Part shown: in pieces, positions 53,370-62,359 of the stretch | How positions within the stretch are numbered: position 1 is the first letter of the stretch | Layout of the letters: the number at the start of each line of letters is the position of its first letter | Origin: Pseudomonadota bacterium | GTDB taxonomy: Bacteria; Pseudomonadota; Gammaproteobacteria; Burkholderiales; SG8-39 | Reading direction: 5' to 3' | DNA: 64,000 nucleotides | Assembly (NCBI GenBank): GCA_947455195.1 | Contig: CANGMI010000010.1 | Coordinates: forward strand, 62,001-126,000 | Notes under the pieces: generated by a model | The model's input: the letters and a program-made list of their open reading frames with translations, nothing else | Told to the model about the DNA's origin: nothing | Database searches by the model: none | Made by a program: the position numbers and the translations under genes

Positions 53370-54779
53370 TCAGTCGGGTTTGACTGACCAGTCCTTGGGC
53401 AGCATCACCCACATCCGGCCGCTTTGTTTCATGCGACCTGCCTCCCGATCAGCCTCTTCGCCAAACCCCCAGTAGAAGTCGGCGCGCACCGCGCCCGTGA
53501 TGGCGCTGCCGGTATCGAGGGCCAGAACGGTCCGCTCGAGGGGGCCGGCACTCGAGGGCCGGGTTGTCGCCAGGTATACGGGCGCCCCGAGCGGGACCAT
53601 GCGCGGATCGACCGCGATCGAGCGCCCGGCGATCAGCGGTATGCCCATCGCACCAGGCGCGCCCAGATCGGGTCGGCGTGGATCGTCTTCCGCCAGGCGG
53701 AAGAAGACATAGCTGTCATTGGCGTTCAGCAATTCGCGCACCTGCCCGGGATGCATCAGCGCCCATGCCCGGATGGTGGGCATGGACACCTCGTTGGGCT
53801 TGAGTTCGCCCCGTTCGATCAGGACACGTCCGATCGAACGGTAGGGGTAGCCGTTCTGATTGGCATAGAGGACGCGCACCATGGTCCCATCGGTCAGTTG
53901 AACCCGACCCGATCCCTGTACCTGCAGGAAGAAAAGTTCGATCGGGTCATCGACCCAGAGCAGTTCCCGACCGGCAACGGGTGCGATGCCCGCTTCGATC
54001 TGGGCCCGTGTGTAATAGGGCACCAGCCGCGACCCGTCGAGGCGACCCCGAAGGCGCAGGCCGGTGGTCTCGGGGACGACCGAGGTGAGGTCGACTGTGA
54101 CGAGGTCATCGGGCGGCCCCAGCACCGGATAGATGAACGCACCGACGCGCGTGCGGCTGCCGCGCAGGAGCGGTTCGTAGTAGCCGGTGACCAGACCGCT
54201 CTCGCTCCCATCGACGTTGAGCAGTTGCCACGGCCTGAAGGCCGACTCGAACCAGCGACGCGGATCGCGTTCGGCTTCGGTCGAGCGGGCCTGCAGGCAG
54301 GTGCTGCGCCAGGCCTCCTGGCGCTCGAGCGCAGCACAGGCGTGGCGAAGCGTCCGGAGTGCATGCGGGTGATCATCGGCAATCCAGTTTGGCAGGTCGC
54401 CCCACCCGGCACGGCGGAGCAAGTCGGCGCGCGGCGCGCGGGCAGCGCTTGCGGTACGGGGGGGTGAGGCATTCGAGACCGCAGGCGCCGTCGTGGTCGA
54501 GCCCGAGGCCGAGGGCGGGGTGCCGGTGCCCGGACTTCTGCCCGCCGCGGGTGGCGCGCTGCCTGCAGTGCCGCTCGCCGCTGGCATCGCCGGGGCAGTC
54601 GTGGAAGGTCCGGTGTTCATCGCACCCGAGGCGGATGCAGACGCTGGCGCAGTGGGCGATACGGCGGGGCGTGGGGCGCTGGCGGTCGAGGCAGGCCCCT
54701 GCACACACCCTGCGAGCAGGGTCGCCAGCACGGCAGCGCACGCAATGCGGGCAGCGCGTGCCGTGGAGTCGACTATCAT
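53370..54779 (-). CDS. mltA: Membrane-bound lytic murein transglycosylase A (lipoprotein)
   Basis: A 469-residue lipoprotein: MIVDSTARAARIACAAVLAT leads into the lipobox LLAGC with Cys25. Residues 26-125 are an Ala/Ser/Pro/Thr-rich tether. The MltA domain starts about 165 (FESAFRPWQLLNVDGSESGL, VTGYYEPLLRGS) and the 3D domain carries the catalytic Asp region (VLALDTGSAITGAVRADFYW). It cleaves glycan strands to anhydromuropeptides, which feed recycling. Start codon 54779 is 31 bases from that of a divergent small gene. Confidence 0.94.
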   Translation of the reverse strand: MIVDSTARAARIACAAVLATLLAGCVQGPASTASAPRPAVSPTAPASASASGAMNTGPSTTAPAMPAASGTAGSAPPAAGRSPGTGTPPSASGSTTTAPAVSNASPPRTASAARAPRADLLRRAGWGDLPNWIADDHPHALRTLRHACAALERQEAWRSTCLQARSTEAERDPRRWFESAFRPWQLLNVDGSESGLVTGYYEPLLRGSRTRVGAFIYPVLGPPDDLVTVDLTSVVPETTGLRLRGRLDGSRLVPYYTRAQIEAGIAPVAGRELLWVDDPIELFFLQVQGSGRVQLTDGTMVRVLYANQNGYPYRSIGRVLIERGELKPNEVSMPTIRAWALMHPGQVRELLNANDSYVFFRLAEDDPRRPDLGAPGAMGIPLIAGRSIAVDPRMVPLGAPVYLATTRPSSAGPLERTVLALDTGSAITGAVRADFYWGFGEEADREAGRMKQSGRMWVMLPKDWSVKPD

Positions 54780-54810
54780 CGGAGCGAGTCGGGTTTGAGG
54801 AGCATGTCGC

Positions 54811-54990
54811 ATGTTCGAAAGTGGTGCCTGGATCATCATCCTGGAGTCCCTGGTTGCGCTCGCGATGGGAATCCTCATCGTCTGGTGGACCGTGCCACGG
54901 CAGTCTGCGTCGCCCGGGAGCGAACCGGCGCCCGATCCGTCAGTGACCGCCCAGCCCGGCGCAGCGGGCCGAGACTCGAGCGCAGGGTAG
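54811..54990 (+). CDS. Small single-pass membrane protein, 59 residues
   Basis: The ORF begins MFESGAWIIILESLVALAMG and continues with ILIVWWTVPRQ, one membrane helix (about residues 6-27) bounded by WW and Arg, then a hydrophilic Pro/Ser/Ala tail ending DSSAG. A strong GAGGAG lies eight bases before the ATG. It reads towards rpe, and its TAG stop forms the first half of the TAGAAT promoter element of rpe. The hydrophobic block with a ribosome site supports a real gene; I cannot name a family or function. Confidence 0.72.
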   Translation: MFESGAWIIILESLVALAMGILIVWWTVPRQSASPGSEPAPDPSVTAQPGAAGRDSSAG

Positions 54991-54993
54991 AAT
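54988..54993 (+). promoter_or_regulatory. Candidate -10 element for rpe
   Basis: TAGAAT sits four bases before an ATG at 54997 and 49 before the ATG at 55042. Transcription would start near 55000, which makes the upstream ATG unusable and favours 55042 as the rpe start. Confidence 0.4.
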
Positions 54994-55041
54994 CCGATGA
55001 TGAATCTCCCCGACTCAACGCGCAAGCCCGAGCGAGGTGCG

Positions 55042-55746
55042 ATGCACGATCGTGCTCCCGAGCGCACGCTGCAAATCGCCCCCAGCCTCCTTGCCGCTGA
55101 CTTTGCCCGCCTCGGTGAAGAGGTCCGTGCCGTCCAGGCTGCCGGTGCCGATCTCATCCATTTCGATGTGATGGACAACCATTTCGTGCCCAATCTCAGC
55201 GTCGGGCCGATGGTGTGTGCCGCCATCCGGCCTCATGCTACCGTGCCGATCGACGTGCACCTCATGGTGAGCCCGGTCGACCGCATCATTCCTGACTTTG
55301 CACGAGCCGGGGCATCCATCATCAGCTTTCATCCCGAAGCCTCGGTGCATGTCGATCGCACCATCGGTCTGATCCACGACGAGGGCTGCAAGGCCGGGCT
55401 CGTGATCAATCCGGCCACGCCATTGCATTGGCTGGATCACACCCTGGCGCAGCTCGACCTCGTGCTCGTGATGTCGGTGAATCCCGGTTTCGGCGGGCAG
55501 GCGTTCATCGAACATACACTGGGCAAGATCGCAGCCATCCGTTCGCGCATCGACACGCAGGTAGCAGCGGGCGGCCGTCCGGTCATGCTCGAAGTCGATG
55601 GTGGCGTGAAGGCCGACAACATCGGCCGCGTTGCTGCCGCTGGCGCCGATGTGTTCGTGGCCGGATCAGCCATCTTTGGTACGGCCGACTACCAGGCCAC
55701 CATCGCCGCGATGCGCGCCGCCGCTGTGGCAGCCTGCGCGCGCTGA
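55042..55746 (+). CDS. rpe: Ribulose-phosphate 3-epimerase
   Basis: A 234-residue TIM-barrel epimerase of the pentose phosphate pathway. Motifs: [40 protein letters not shown] (metal-binding His and Asp), [23 protein letters not shown] and [13 protein letters not shown]. The start at 55042 has GAGG four bases upstream and leaves the usual short N-terminus; an ATG at 54997 would add 15 residues but overlaps the promoter. gph follows after two bases. Confidence 0.97.
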   Translation: MHDRAPERTLQIAPSLLAADFARLGEEVRAVQAAGADLIHFDVMDNHFVPNLSVGPMVCAAIRPHATVPIDVHLMVSPVDRIIPDFARAGASIISFHPEASVHVDRTIGLIHDEGCKAGLVINPATPLHWLDHTLAQLDLVLVMSVNPGFGGQAFIEHTLGKIAAIRSRIDTQVAAGGRPVMLEVDGGVKADNIGRVAAAGADVFVAGSAIFGTADYQATIAAMRAAAVAACAR

Positions 55747-55748
55747 AC

Positions 55749-56531
55749 GTGTTGCGTCCTGCGTCCGATATCGAGGCGCGCCGCGGCGGGCATGCCGCCG
55801 TGCCGCTGCCGAGGGCCGGGACCGGCCCGGCCTGTCAGGCGGTGTTGTTCGACCTTGACGGTACGCTGATCGACAGCGCCCCGGATCTGATCGCCGCCGT
55901 TGGTGCCATGCTCGAGTGCCTCGGGCGTCCCGTGCCGGCGGCAGATCGCATCGAAGGCTATGTCGGCAAGGGCATTCCGCGTCTGGTTCACCGGGCCCTC
56001 ACCGCCGACATGCAGGCCGATGCCGAACCGGCCTTTCATGCGCACGCAGTCGCGCTCTTCGAGGGCTTTTACCGGCAGCAGTCGGGGCGCGCTTCGAAGC
56101 TCTACCCGAACGTGACCGAGTCCCTCGAGCAATTGCGGCAGGCGCAGATACCACTGGCCTGCGTCACCAACAAGGCGCGCGCCTTCACGCTCCCCTTGCT
56201 CGAGCAGTTCGACCTTGTGCGCTTTTTCGACAGGGTGGTCGCGGGCGACGACGCGCTTGCGCGCAAGCCCGATCCAGCGCCGGTGTGGCTCGCGCTCGAG
56301 GGGCTGAGGGCATGCCGTCCCGCGGCAGCCATCACGCCTGCTCGGGTGATCATGATCGGTGATTCGGCCAATGATGTGCGTGCTGCCCGGGGCGCCGGAT
56401 GCGCTGCCTGGTGCGTGCCTTACGGCTATCGTGAAGGAGAAACGATCGATGCCCTGGGCGCCGATCGCGTCGTTGACGATCTTGCGCATGGAGCGCGCCT
56501 CATTCTGGGCATGGAGGCCTACCCCCGATGA
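55749..56531 (+). CDS. gph: Phosphoglycolate phosphatase
   Basis: A 260-residue HAD hydrolase. The nucleophile is in VLFDLDGTLIDSAPDLIAAV, motif II is VTNKARAFTLP, the Lys is in ARKPDPAPVWLAL and motif IV is MIGDSANDVRAARGAG. No ATG precedes the fold; GTG at 55749 (two bases after rpe) is the likely start and gives a 30-residue non-conserved N-terminus. It overlaps the following oxidase gene (ATGA). In many relatives trpE comes next; here it does not. Confidence 0.94.
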   Translation: MLRPASDIEARRGGHAAVPLPRAGTGPACQAVLFDLDGTLIDSAPDLIAAVGAMLECLGRPVPAADRIEGYVGKGIPRLVHRALTADMQADAEPAFHAHAVALFEGFYRQQSGRASKLYPNVTESLEQLRQAQIPLACVTNKARAFTLPLLEQFDLVRFFDRVVAGDDALARKPDPAPVWLALEGLRACRPAAAITPARVIMIGDSANDVRAARGAGCAAWCVPYGYREGETIDALGADRVVDDLAHGARLILGMEAYPR

Positions 56532-58030
56532 ATGCACTGCTCGATACGCTGAGGGAGGCGCTAGGCCCTGCCCATGTGCTGACCGAACCCTCCGACGTAT
56601 TGCCCTTCGTCGTCGACTGGCGGCGACGTTATGAAGGGCTGCCGCTTGCCGTGGTGCGTCCGGCCGATACGGAAGAGGTAGCGGCCGTCGTGCGCGCGTG
56701 CGCCGCAGCCGGCGTCGCGATGGTGCCGCAAGGGGGCAACACCGGTCTGTGTGGCGGTGCCACGCCCGATCGGTCGGCCGCTCAGGTCGTGATCAGCCTC
56801 GGGCGGCTCAATCGCATTCGTGCCCTCGATCCCGACAATGACACGATCACGGTCGAGGCTGGTTGTGTGCTGGCTCAAGTGCAGGCGGCGGCGAGCGAGG
56901 CAGGGCGATTGTTCCCGTTGAGCCTTGCCTCGGAGGGCAGTTGCGTCGTGGGAGGCAATCTTTCGACCAACGCGGGCGGCACCGGTGTACTGCGCTATGG
57001 CAACACCCGGGAACTCACGCTCGGGCTCGAAGTGGTTCTGCCCTCGGGCGACATCCTCGACCTGTTGCGCGGGCTTCGCAAGGACAACACCGGGTACGAT
57101 CTGAAGCATCTGTTCATCGGGGCCGAGGGCACGCTCGGCATCATCACCGCTGCCGTGATGAAACTCTATCCGGCGCCTACGGCCGCCGGTACGGCCCTGG
57201 TGGCTTGCGATACGCCACGACAGGCGGTGGCCCTGCTCGGTCTTGCCCGCCGGCACGGCGGCGCGAGGCTCACCGCGTTCGAACTCTTTTCCGCCACCTG
57301 TCTTGAACTGGTGCTCAAGCACTATCCCGGATGCGTACCTCCATTTTCGCCACCGGCGGGCGCGATGTCATCGGCCAGTGCGGGTTCGCAGTCTCTGACG
57401 TCGACCCCGTCGATGCGTGACCGGAAGGCGCTGGCCTGGCTCTATCCCCAGTACGTACTCGTCGAGTTTTCCGATGCGGGCGATACGGCCGATCTGGCGG
57501 CCCTCACCGAAGCGGTGCTCGCCGAAGCGCTTGAGGCGGGATTGATCCGGGATGCGGTCATCTCGGCCAGCGATGCCCAGCGCAAGGCGCTCTGGGCGCT
57601 GCGTGAAAACGTCTCGGAAGCCCAGGCCCACGAAGGGCGCAACATCAAGCACGACGTCTCGGTACCAACCTCAGCCATCGCCGATTTCATCGAGAGCACC
57701 GATGCACTCCTCGAGGCGGCCTTTCCGGGTGCGCGTCGCGTGACGTTCGGTCATCTGGGCGATGGCAATCTGCACTACAACCTGGCCGCACCGGTCGGTG
57801 TTGACCCCCTCGAATTCGAGGCCAGACTCGACGCCGTGAATGAACTCGTGCACGACAGTGTCGCGCGATTTCGTGGTTCGATCAGTGCCGAGCATGGCAT
57901 CGGGCAGTTGAAGCGCGATGAGTTGCCGCGTTACAAGTCGGCAACCGAGCTTTCGGTGATGCGGGCGGTGAAGGCAGCGCTCGATCCGAACGGCCTCATG
58001 AACCCGGGAAAGCTGCTGGCGACCGGATAG
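56528..58030 (+). CDS. FAD-linked oxidase (D-2-hydroxyacid/D-lactate dehydrogenase type)
   Basis: A 500-residue PCMH-type flavoprotein. FAD binding: VPQGGNTGLCGGATP (about 66-80), SLASEGSCVVGGNLSTNAGG and KDNTGYDLKHLFIGAEGTLG. The C-terminal domain has metal-site motifs HLGDGNLHYNL and SAEHGIGQLKRDEL. These fit D-lactate, D-2-hydroxyglutarate or glycolate-oxidase GlcD-like enzymes. An unusual Ser/Ala/Pro-rich stretch near residues 275-300 (PPFSPPAGAMSSASAGSQSL) interrupts the join between domains. Adjacent gph could supply glycolate, making a GlcD-like role conceivable, but GlcE/GlcF are absent. Confidence 0.9.
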   Translation: MNALLDTLREALGPAHVLTEPSDVLPFVVDWRRRYEGLPLAVVRPADTEEVAAVVRACAAAGVAMVPQGGNTGLCGGATPDRSAAQVVISLGRLNRIRALDPDNDTITVEAGCVLAQVQAAASEAGRLFPLSLASEGSCVVGGNLSTNAGGTGVLRYGNTRELTLGLEVVLPSGDILDLLRGLRKDNTGYDLKHLFIGAEGTLGIITAAVMKLYPAPTAAGTALVACDTPRQAVALLGLARRHGGARLTAFELFSATCLELVLKHYPGCVPPFSPPAGAMSSASAGSQSLTSTPSMRDRKALAWLYPQYVLVEFSDAGDTADLAALTEAVLAEALEAGLIRDAVISASDAQRKALWALRENVSEAQAHEGRNIKHDVSVPTSAIADFIESTDALLEAAFPGARRVTFGHLGDGNLHYNLAAPVGVDPLEFEARLDAVNELVHDSVARFRGSISAEHGIGQLKRDELPRYKSATELSVMRAVKAALDPNGLMNPGKLLATG

Positions 58031-58034
58031 TCCC

Positions 58035-59111
58035 ATGCGGATGCAGCCTCTCATCGAAGTCGTCAACACCGTCGGTCCTGACGATGCCGTGCATCGGATG
58101 AAGAGCCAGCCGCTCAGGCACCTTCTGCCTCATCTGGCGTTTGTTCGTCCCGCGCTGTGGGGTCGGGATGCCGGCAAGGGCGCCCCCGACGTGCGACCGG
58201 CCGCCGGCGTGATCCTGCGGATCGAACCGAGCGCCTCCCACGTCGATCGAGTCTTGCCGTGGCTGCGTGGACGGTGCGAGTCCGCCGTGATCATGATGCA
58301 CCTGCCCGATTTCAGTCCGGCTCATCGCTCGCTTCTGCGCAAGCTCGATGAGGTGGTCGACCTGTACATGGTGCCCACGCCAGAAATGCGCACTGTCGTC
58401 TCGGCATTCACCGAACGACACGTCGAGGTCCTGATCGACCCGATCGATTTCGGGCTCGAGACGAGCCGCCGGCATCCGGTGCGGCCATCGTCCGGCCCGC
58501 TGCGCGTGATGTGGTTCGGTTATCCCGACTCCTTTCGCAAGTCGATGTCCGGGTACCTGCCCGCGCTGGAAGCGTTGTGCCTCTCAGGGGAGATCGAGTT
58601 TCATGTCGTGACACGCAGGCCGGCCTACGGGGCGAAGTCGTTCTACACGGTTCACCGTTACGACCCGACCACATTCATCGACGATGCGCGTCGCTTCGAT
58701 GTCTGCCTGCTGAGTCATCAGTCGTTCGATTTCTCCCTGGCAACCTGGTCGAAATCGGAGAACAAGGCAGTCCTTGCGATGACGCTGGGTTTGCCGGTGG
58801 CAGCATCACGGACGCCCGCCTACCGGCGTCTCCTCGCCGGTTGTGGGCTGAGTGATTTTCTCTTCAGTTCCAGGGCCGAACTGGCAGCCGTCCTGCGTCG
58901 GCTGGCCGATCGCCCGACTCGGGTCGATTACCTTCGCAAATGCCAGGCGCCTGTCCTGCAAGCCTATGGGGTGCGGCGAATGGCGAATGACTGGCAAGCG
59001 CTTTTCGAGCGCGAGTTGCGTGAGCGCCGTCTCTCGATCCCCTCGGTACTCCCCGAGGACAGGCTCCAGTTGCAAGCGCTCGCAACGCGGCTGGCTGCCG
59101 ACGGCCGGTGA
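58035..59111 (+). CDS. Putative GT-B-fold glycosyltransferase
   Basis: A 358-residue protein four bases after the oxidase gene. No close family is recognised. The second half looks like the nucleotide-sugar-binding domain of GT-B enzymes: PLRVMWFGYPDSFRKSMSGY at its start, then FDVCLLSHQSFDFSLATWSK, SENKAVLAMTLGLPVAASRT and a C-terminal helix. The first half includes AVIMMHLPDFSPAHRSLLRK and DLYMVPTPEMRTVV. There is no signal peptide or membrane helix. It converges with a sulfotransferase gene 31 bases away, suggesting a shared role in a surface or secreted glycan. Confidence 0.65.
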   Translation: MRMQPLIEVVNTVGPDDAVHRMKSQPLRHLLPHLAFVRPALWGRDAGKGAPDVRPAAGVILRIEPSASHVDRVLPWLRGRCESAVIMMHLPDFSPAHRSLLRKLDEVVDLYMVPTPEMRTVVSAFTERHVEVLIDPIDFGLETSRRHPVRPSSGPLRVMWFGYPDSFRKSMSGYLPALEALCLSGEIEFHVVTRRPAYGAKSFYTVHRYDPTTFIDDARRFDVCLLSHQSFDFSLATWSKSENKAVLAMTLGLPVAASRTPAYRRLLAGCGLSDFLFSSRAELAAVLRRLADRPTRVDYLRKCQAPVLQAYGVRRMANDWQALFERELRERRLSIPSVLPEDRLQLQALATRLAADGR

Positions 59112-59142
59112 TGGCGTTGCAGGTCCCGTCTCTTCCGCGAGG

Positions 59143-59910
59143 CTAGGCGCTCGATGTCCTCGTCACGCCGTCTGCACCGGCGCGTGGCGGCACGATGCGG
59201 TCGTACCCCAACCGGTCGAAGTCCTGGCGAAACAGCACATTGATGCGGTCGATTGTTCCCGGAGCGAGTCGCCGGGCGTAGAGGTACTGGTCGGAGTCGG
59301 CGCTCGCCAGGGCCGCGTCCGATCGATTGGCATCGAGCCGGTTCGTCTCGCCAATGCCGTAGCGGGCCCTGAGGCGATCGAAATCGGCCTCGAAGTGTTC
59401 GACCTTGCCAAGGAAATCCACCCCGAGCTCCTTGCCGCGGTGGGTCCAGTAGATGCACGGATGCAGACAGAGCGTGCCGCCCTGTCCGGCATCGAGAATC
59501 TCGTGTTCGGGCAACTGCTGGAACCACCGGTTCACGTCGAAGCCCGCACGGCTGGCGCCGGCCCAGGCACGCGCCAGTTGTTCCAGCACGCGTTCGCGGA
59601 TCCAGGGTTCGGGGTACTGCAGGCGCGGCAGCACCTGAAAGTTGCGCTGCAACTGGATGAACCCCGAGAACACCCGGTCGTACGGATTGCGCACGAACAC
59701 GGCCAATTGGTAGCCCTGGTCGTGTTCCGGCAGCGCTGCCCAGTCCGACAAGGTCAGATGCTGGTGCGTGATGCGTCGCAAATGGGGGTTGAAGTGAAAC
59801 AGCTTCGGATAGGGGCGCACGCCGAGACTCTCGAGGCGTGCCTGAAGCGTCTGGCTGGCGGTCTTCACCGGGAAGAGCAGGGCGAGTTTCTGGGTGGGCA
59901 GGAGCAGCAT
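59143..59910 (-). CDS. Sulfotransferase family 2 protein
   Basis: A 255-residue cytosolic-looking sulfotransferase. The 5'-phosphosulfate loop is FPVKTASQTLQARL with Lys16, and the 3'-phosphate site is FVRNPYDRVFSGFIQLQ with Arg74 and Ser82, so PAPS is the expected donor. A Trp/Tyr-rich middle segment (CLHPCIYWTHRGKELGVDFL) and LGKVEHFEADFDRLRARYG resemble carbohydrate sulfotransferases. Start at MLLLPTQKLALLF; upstream in-frame codons show no similarity. The acceptor is unknown. Confidence 0.85.
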   Translation of the reverse strand: MLLLPTQKLALLFPVKTASQTLQARLESLGVRPYPKLFHFNPHLRRITHQHLTLSDWAALPEHDQGYQLAVFVRNPYDRVFSGFIQLQRNFQVLPRLQYPEPWIRERVLEQLARAWAGASRAGFDVNRWFQQLPEHEILDAGQGGTLCLHPCIYWTHRGKELGVDFLGKVEHFEADFDRLRARYGIGETNRLDANRSDAALASADSDQYLYARRLAPGTIDRINVLFRQDFDRLGYDRIVPPRAGADGVTRTSSA

Positions 59911-60143
59911 CGATGTCGGTTCGCTATCGTGCGTTGCAAGCGGCCGATGCGTCGGACGCCGCCAGGGGATGATGGCCACAAGGGTACAACTGATGCCATA
60001 ATCGAGCCATGCTCCCCTCGCGCATTCCTGCCGCGACCTGCCGTTGGCGCTGGCGTCACTCAGCCGCCTGAGGTCATTCGTCTGCCGATTCAATCGGCGC
60101 TCCGCGGTGCGCTGCGGGTTTCGAAAGCAGGGAGCCGGTCAGC

Positions 60144-60170
60144 GTGTCCTCCGGGACACCGACCGGAGGA
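60144..60170 (+). promoter_or_regulatory. Two mutually exclusive hairpins in the trpD leader region
   Basis: GTGTCC/GGACAC (60144-60149 with 60154-60159, TCCG loop) and TCCTCCGG/CCGGAGGA (60147-60154 with 60163-60170, 8-base loop) share bases, so only one can form. The second hides a GGAGG ribosome-site-like sequence. They precede a 27-codon ORF. This is an arrangement expected of a switch, but the signal is unknown. Confidence 0.4.
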
Positions 60171-60184
60171 AATGGGAGCAGCAC

Positions 60185-60268
60185 ATGCCGCAGTTCAGCG
60201 ACAACCGCCCGGTGCGACGGTGTGATCGGGTCAGGCACGTCTTTCGATGGCGTCGCTCCGCTGCCTGA
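60185..60268 (+). CDS. Candidate 27-residue leader peptide upstream of trpD
   Basis: ATG 60185 has GGGAG six bases before it, a near-ideal ribosome site. The peptide is MPQFSDNRPVRRCDRVRHVF followed by RWRRSAA, rich in Arg with one Trp, ending 126 bases before trpD. A Trp-attenuation peptide would normally have two or more Trp codons in a row, and no terminator with a T-run follows. It may be a regulatory ORF of another type or chance. The rest of the 484-base gap (59911-60394) shows no other gene. Confidence 0.35.
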   Translation: MPQFSDNRPVRRCDRVRHVFRWRRSAA

Positions 60269-60394
60269 CCGATCGAGGCGGTGCCGGGCGTTTCCGGGTC
60301 GTCTCGTTCTTCCCCGATCTGCCAGGACACCGGAAGGCCTGGCGCCACGACGGCCTTGCAAGCGGCTTCGGCCCCGCACCCCAGGAGAAGTGAC

Positions 60395-61432
60395 ATGCCC
60401 CCCATTACCCCCCAGGAAGCGCTGCAGCGAACCATCGAGCATCGTGAGATCTTTCATGACGAGATGCTCGAGATGATGCGCATGATCATGTCTGGCGAGA
60501 TGAGCCCGGTGATGATCGCTGCACTGACGGTCGGTCTGCGCGTGAAGAAGGAAACCATCGGCGAAATCGCAGCCGCGGCGCAGGTGATGCGCGAACTGGC
60601 CACCCGGGTGACGGTGTCCGACGCCACGCATCTGGTCGACGTCGTCGGCACCGGAGGCGATGGGTCGCACACCTTCAACATATCGACAGCCGCCGCCTTC
60701 GTGACCGTAGCGGCGGGTGCTCGTGTGGCCAAGCACGGCGGGCGTGCCGTATCGAGCAAGTCGGGCAGCGCCGATGTGCTCGAGTCGCTGGGTGCCAACA
60801 TCATGTTGCCCGCCGACGTGGTGGGGCGCTGCATCGACGAGGTGGGCATGGGCTTCATGTTTGCCCCCAATCATCATGCAGCCATGAAGCATGCGGCGCC
60901 CGTTCGCAAGGAACTGGGTGTTCGCACCATCTTCAACATCCTCGGGCCCCTCACCAATCCGGCCCTCGCGCCCAATCAACTCATGGGCGTGTTCCACGGC
61001 GACCTCGTCGGCATCATGGTGCGCGTCATGCAGCGCCTGGGTGCCCACCACGCCATGACGGTGCACGGGCGTGAAAGTCTCGACGAGATCTCGATCAGTG
61101 GCGAGACCCTTGTGGGCGAATTGAAGGAGGGTCGAGTCACCGAATACGTCATCCACCCTTCGCAGTTCGGTCTGCCGGTGCACGACCCGCGCACGCTGCG
61201 CGTCGATACCGTGGAGGAGTCGCGCGCCATGGTGCTGTCGGCGCTCGCCGATACACCGGGCGCGGCGCGTGACATCGTGGCGCTCAATGCGGGGGCCGCC
61301 ATTTACGTGGCGGGTGTTGCGACGACGCTGGAAGAGGGTGTCGAGCAGGCCTTGCGCGCGATTCGTTCGGGTGCCGCCCGCGCCGCGCTCGATGCCTTCG
61401 TTGCATGGACGCGAGCAGCGTCGGCGCGCTGA
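60395..61432 (+). CDS. trpD: Anthranilate phosphoribosyltransferase
   Basis: A 345-residue enzyme that attaches phosphoribose to anthranilate. Signatures: [20 protein letters not shown] (PRPP loop), [20 protein letters not shown] and [20 protein letters not shown], then [14 protein letters not shown] 60395 follows CAGGAGA by six bases. It is paired with trpC 47 bases downstream. trpE and trpG, normally immediately upstream, are not in the window. Confidence 0.98.
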   Translation: MPPITPQEALQRTIEHREIFHDEMLEMMRMIMSGEMSPVMIAALTVGLRVKKETIGEIAAAAQVMRELATRVTVSDATHLVDVVGTGGDGSHTFNISTAAAFVTVAAGARVAKHGGRAVSSKSGSADVLESLGANIMLPADVVGRCIDEVGMGFMFAPNHHAAMKHAAPVRKELGVRTIFNILGPLTNPALAPNQLMGVFHGDLVGIMVRVMQRLGAHHAMTVHGRESLDEISISGETLVGELKEGRVTEYVIHPSQFGLPVHDPRTLRVDTVEESRAMVLSALADTPGAARDIVALNAGAAIYVAGVATTLEEGVEQALRAIRSGAARAALDAFVAWTRAASAR

Positions 61433-61479
61433 ACAAGTCTCGAGCCCCTTTCACACCTGTTCCCTGACGGAGTGACCCG

Positions 61480-62268
61480 ATGTCCGACATCCTTGAGCGC
61501 ATTCTCACCGTGAAGCGTGCCGAGATCGTTGCAGCGCGTGCCAGGCGTGATCTCGCCGCGACGGAGGCCGCCGCCGCCGCGGCGCCTCCGGCGCGTGACT
61601 TCATCGAGGCCCTGCGCACGCGCATCGCCTCGGGTGCCGCGGCCGTGATCGCTGAAATCAAGCAGGCGAGCCCGAGCAAGGGCCTGCTGCGCGAACCGTT
61701 CGATGTGGCCGAGATCGCCCGATCGTATGCGCTCGGTGGCGCCGCCTGCCTTTCAGTGCTGACCGATCGCGAGTTCTTCCGGGGTGCGCCTGAAAATCTC
61801 GCGATTGCGAAAGCCCACGCACCGATGCCGGCCTTGCGCAAGGATTTCATCATCGATCCGTATCAGGTGTACGAGGCGCGCGCGCTCGGGGCGGACTGCA
61901 TCCTGCTCATCGTTGCGGCTCTGGATGACGCAATGCTGGTCGCGCTGGAACGCCTGGCGCAGCGTCTGGGCATGGCGGTACTGGTCGAGGTGCACGATGA
62001 GGCTGAGCTGGCACGGGCGCTCAGGCTCCAGACCCCGCTCATCGGCGTCAACAATCGCGACCTGCGTACGTTTGACACCACGATCGACACCAGCATCCGC
62101 CTGCGTGCGTCGATGCCGCCCGGTCGCCTGATCGTGACCGAGAGCGGTATCCGCACGCGAGAGGATGTCGCCCGGCTGCGAGGGGCCGGCATCGACGCCT
62201 TTCTGGTGGGCGAGGCGTTCATGCGAGTGCCCGATCCGGGCGCCGGATTGCGGGCCTTGTTTGACTGA
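61480..62268 (+). CDS. trpC: Indole-3-glycerol phosphate synthase
   Basis: A 262-residue TIM-barrel enzyme of tryptophan synthesis; stand-alone, not fused to TrpF. Motifs: [39 protein letters not shown] (catalytic Lys), [37 protein letters not shown] and [17 protein letters not shown], then [17 protein letters not shown] lies seven bases before the ATG. Confidence 0.98.
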   Translation: MSDILERILTVKRAEIVAARARRDLAATEAAAAAAPPARDFIEALRTRIASGAAAVIAEIKQASPSKGLLREPFDVAEIARSYALGGAACLSVLTDREFFRGAPENLAIAKAHAPMPALRKDFIIDPYQVYEARALGADCILLIVAALDDAMLVALERLAQRLGMAVLVEVHDEAELARALRLQTPLIGVNNRDLRTFDTTIDTSIRLRASMPPGRLIVTESGIRTREDVARLRGAGIDAFLVGEAFMRVPDPGAGLRALFD

Positions 62269-62359
62269 GTGGTGGCGACGCAACGTCCCCGGGCGGTCAG
62301 TTGCCAAGATTTTCACGAACGTCAGACCCGAAAGTTCATCCGGAATCGATGGAAAGTCC

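Noticed and set aside
54997-55041. Earlier ATG for rpe
   Set aside because: It lies before the expected transcription start of the TAGAAT promoter and adds residues not found in the family; 55042 has a better ribosome site.
60269-60394. A Trp attenuator terminator before trpD
   Set aside because: GCCAGG/CCTGGC can pair, but no T-run follows and the leader peptide has only one Trp codon.
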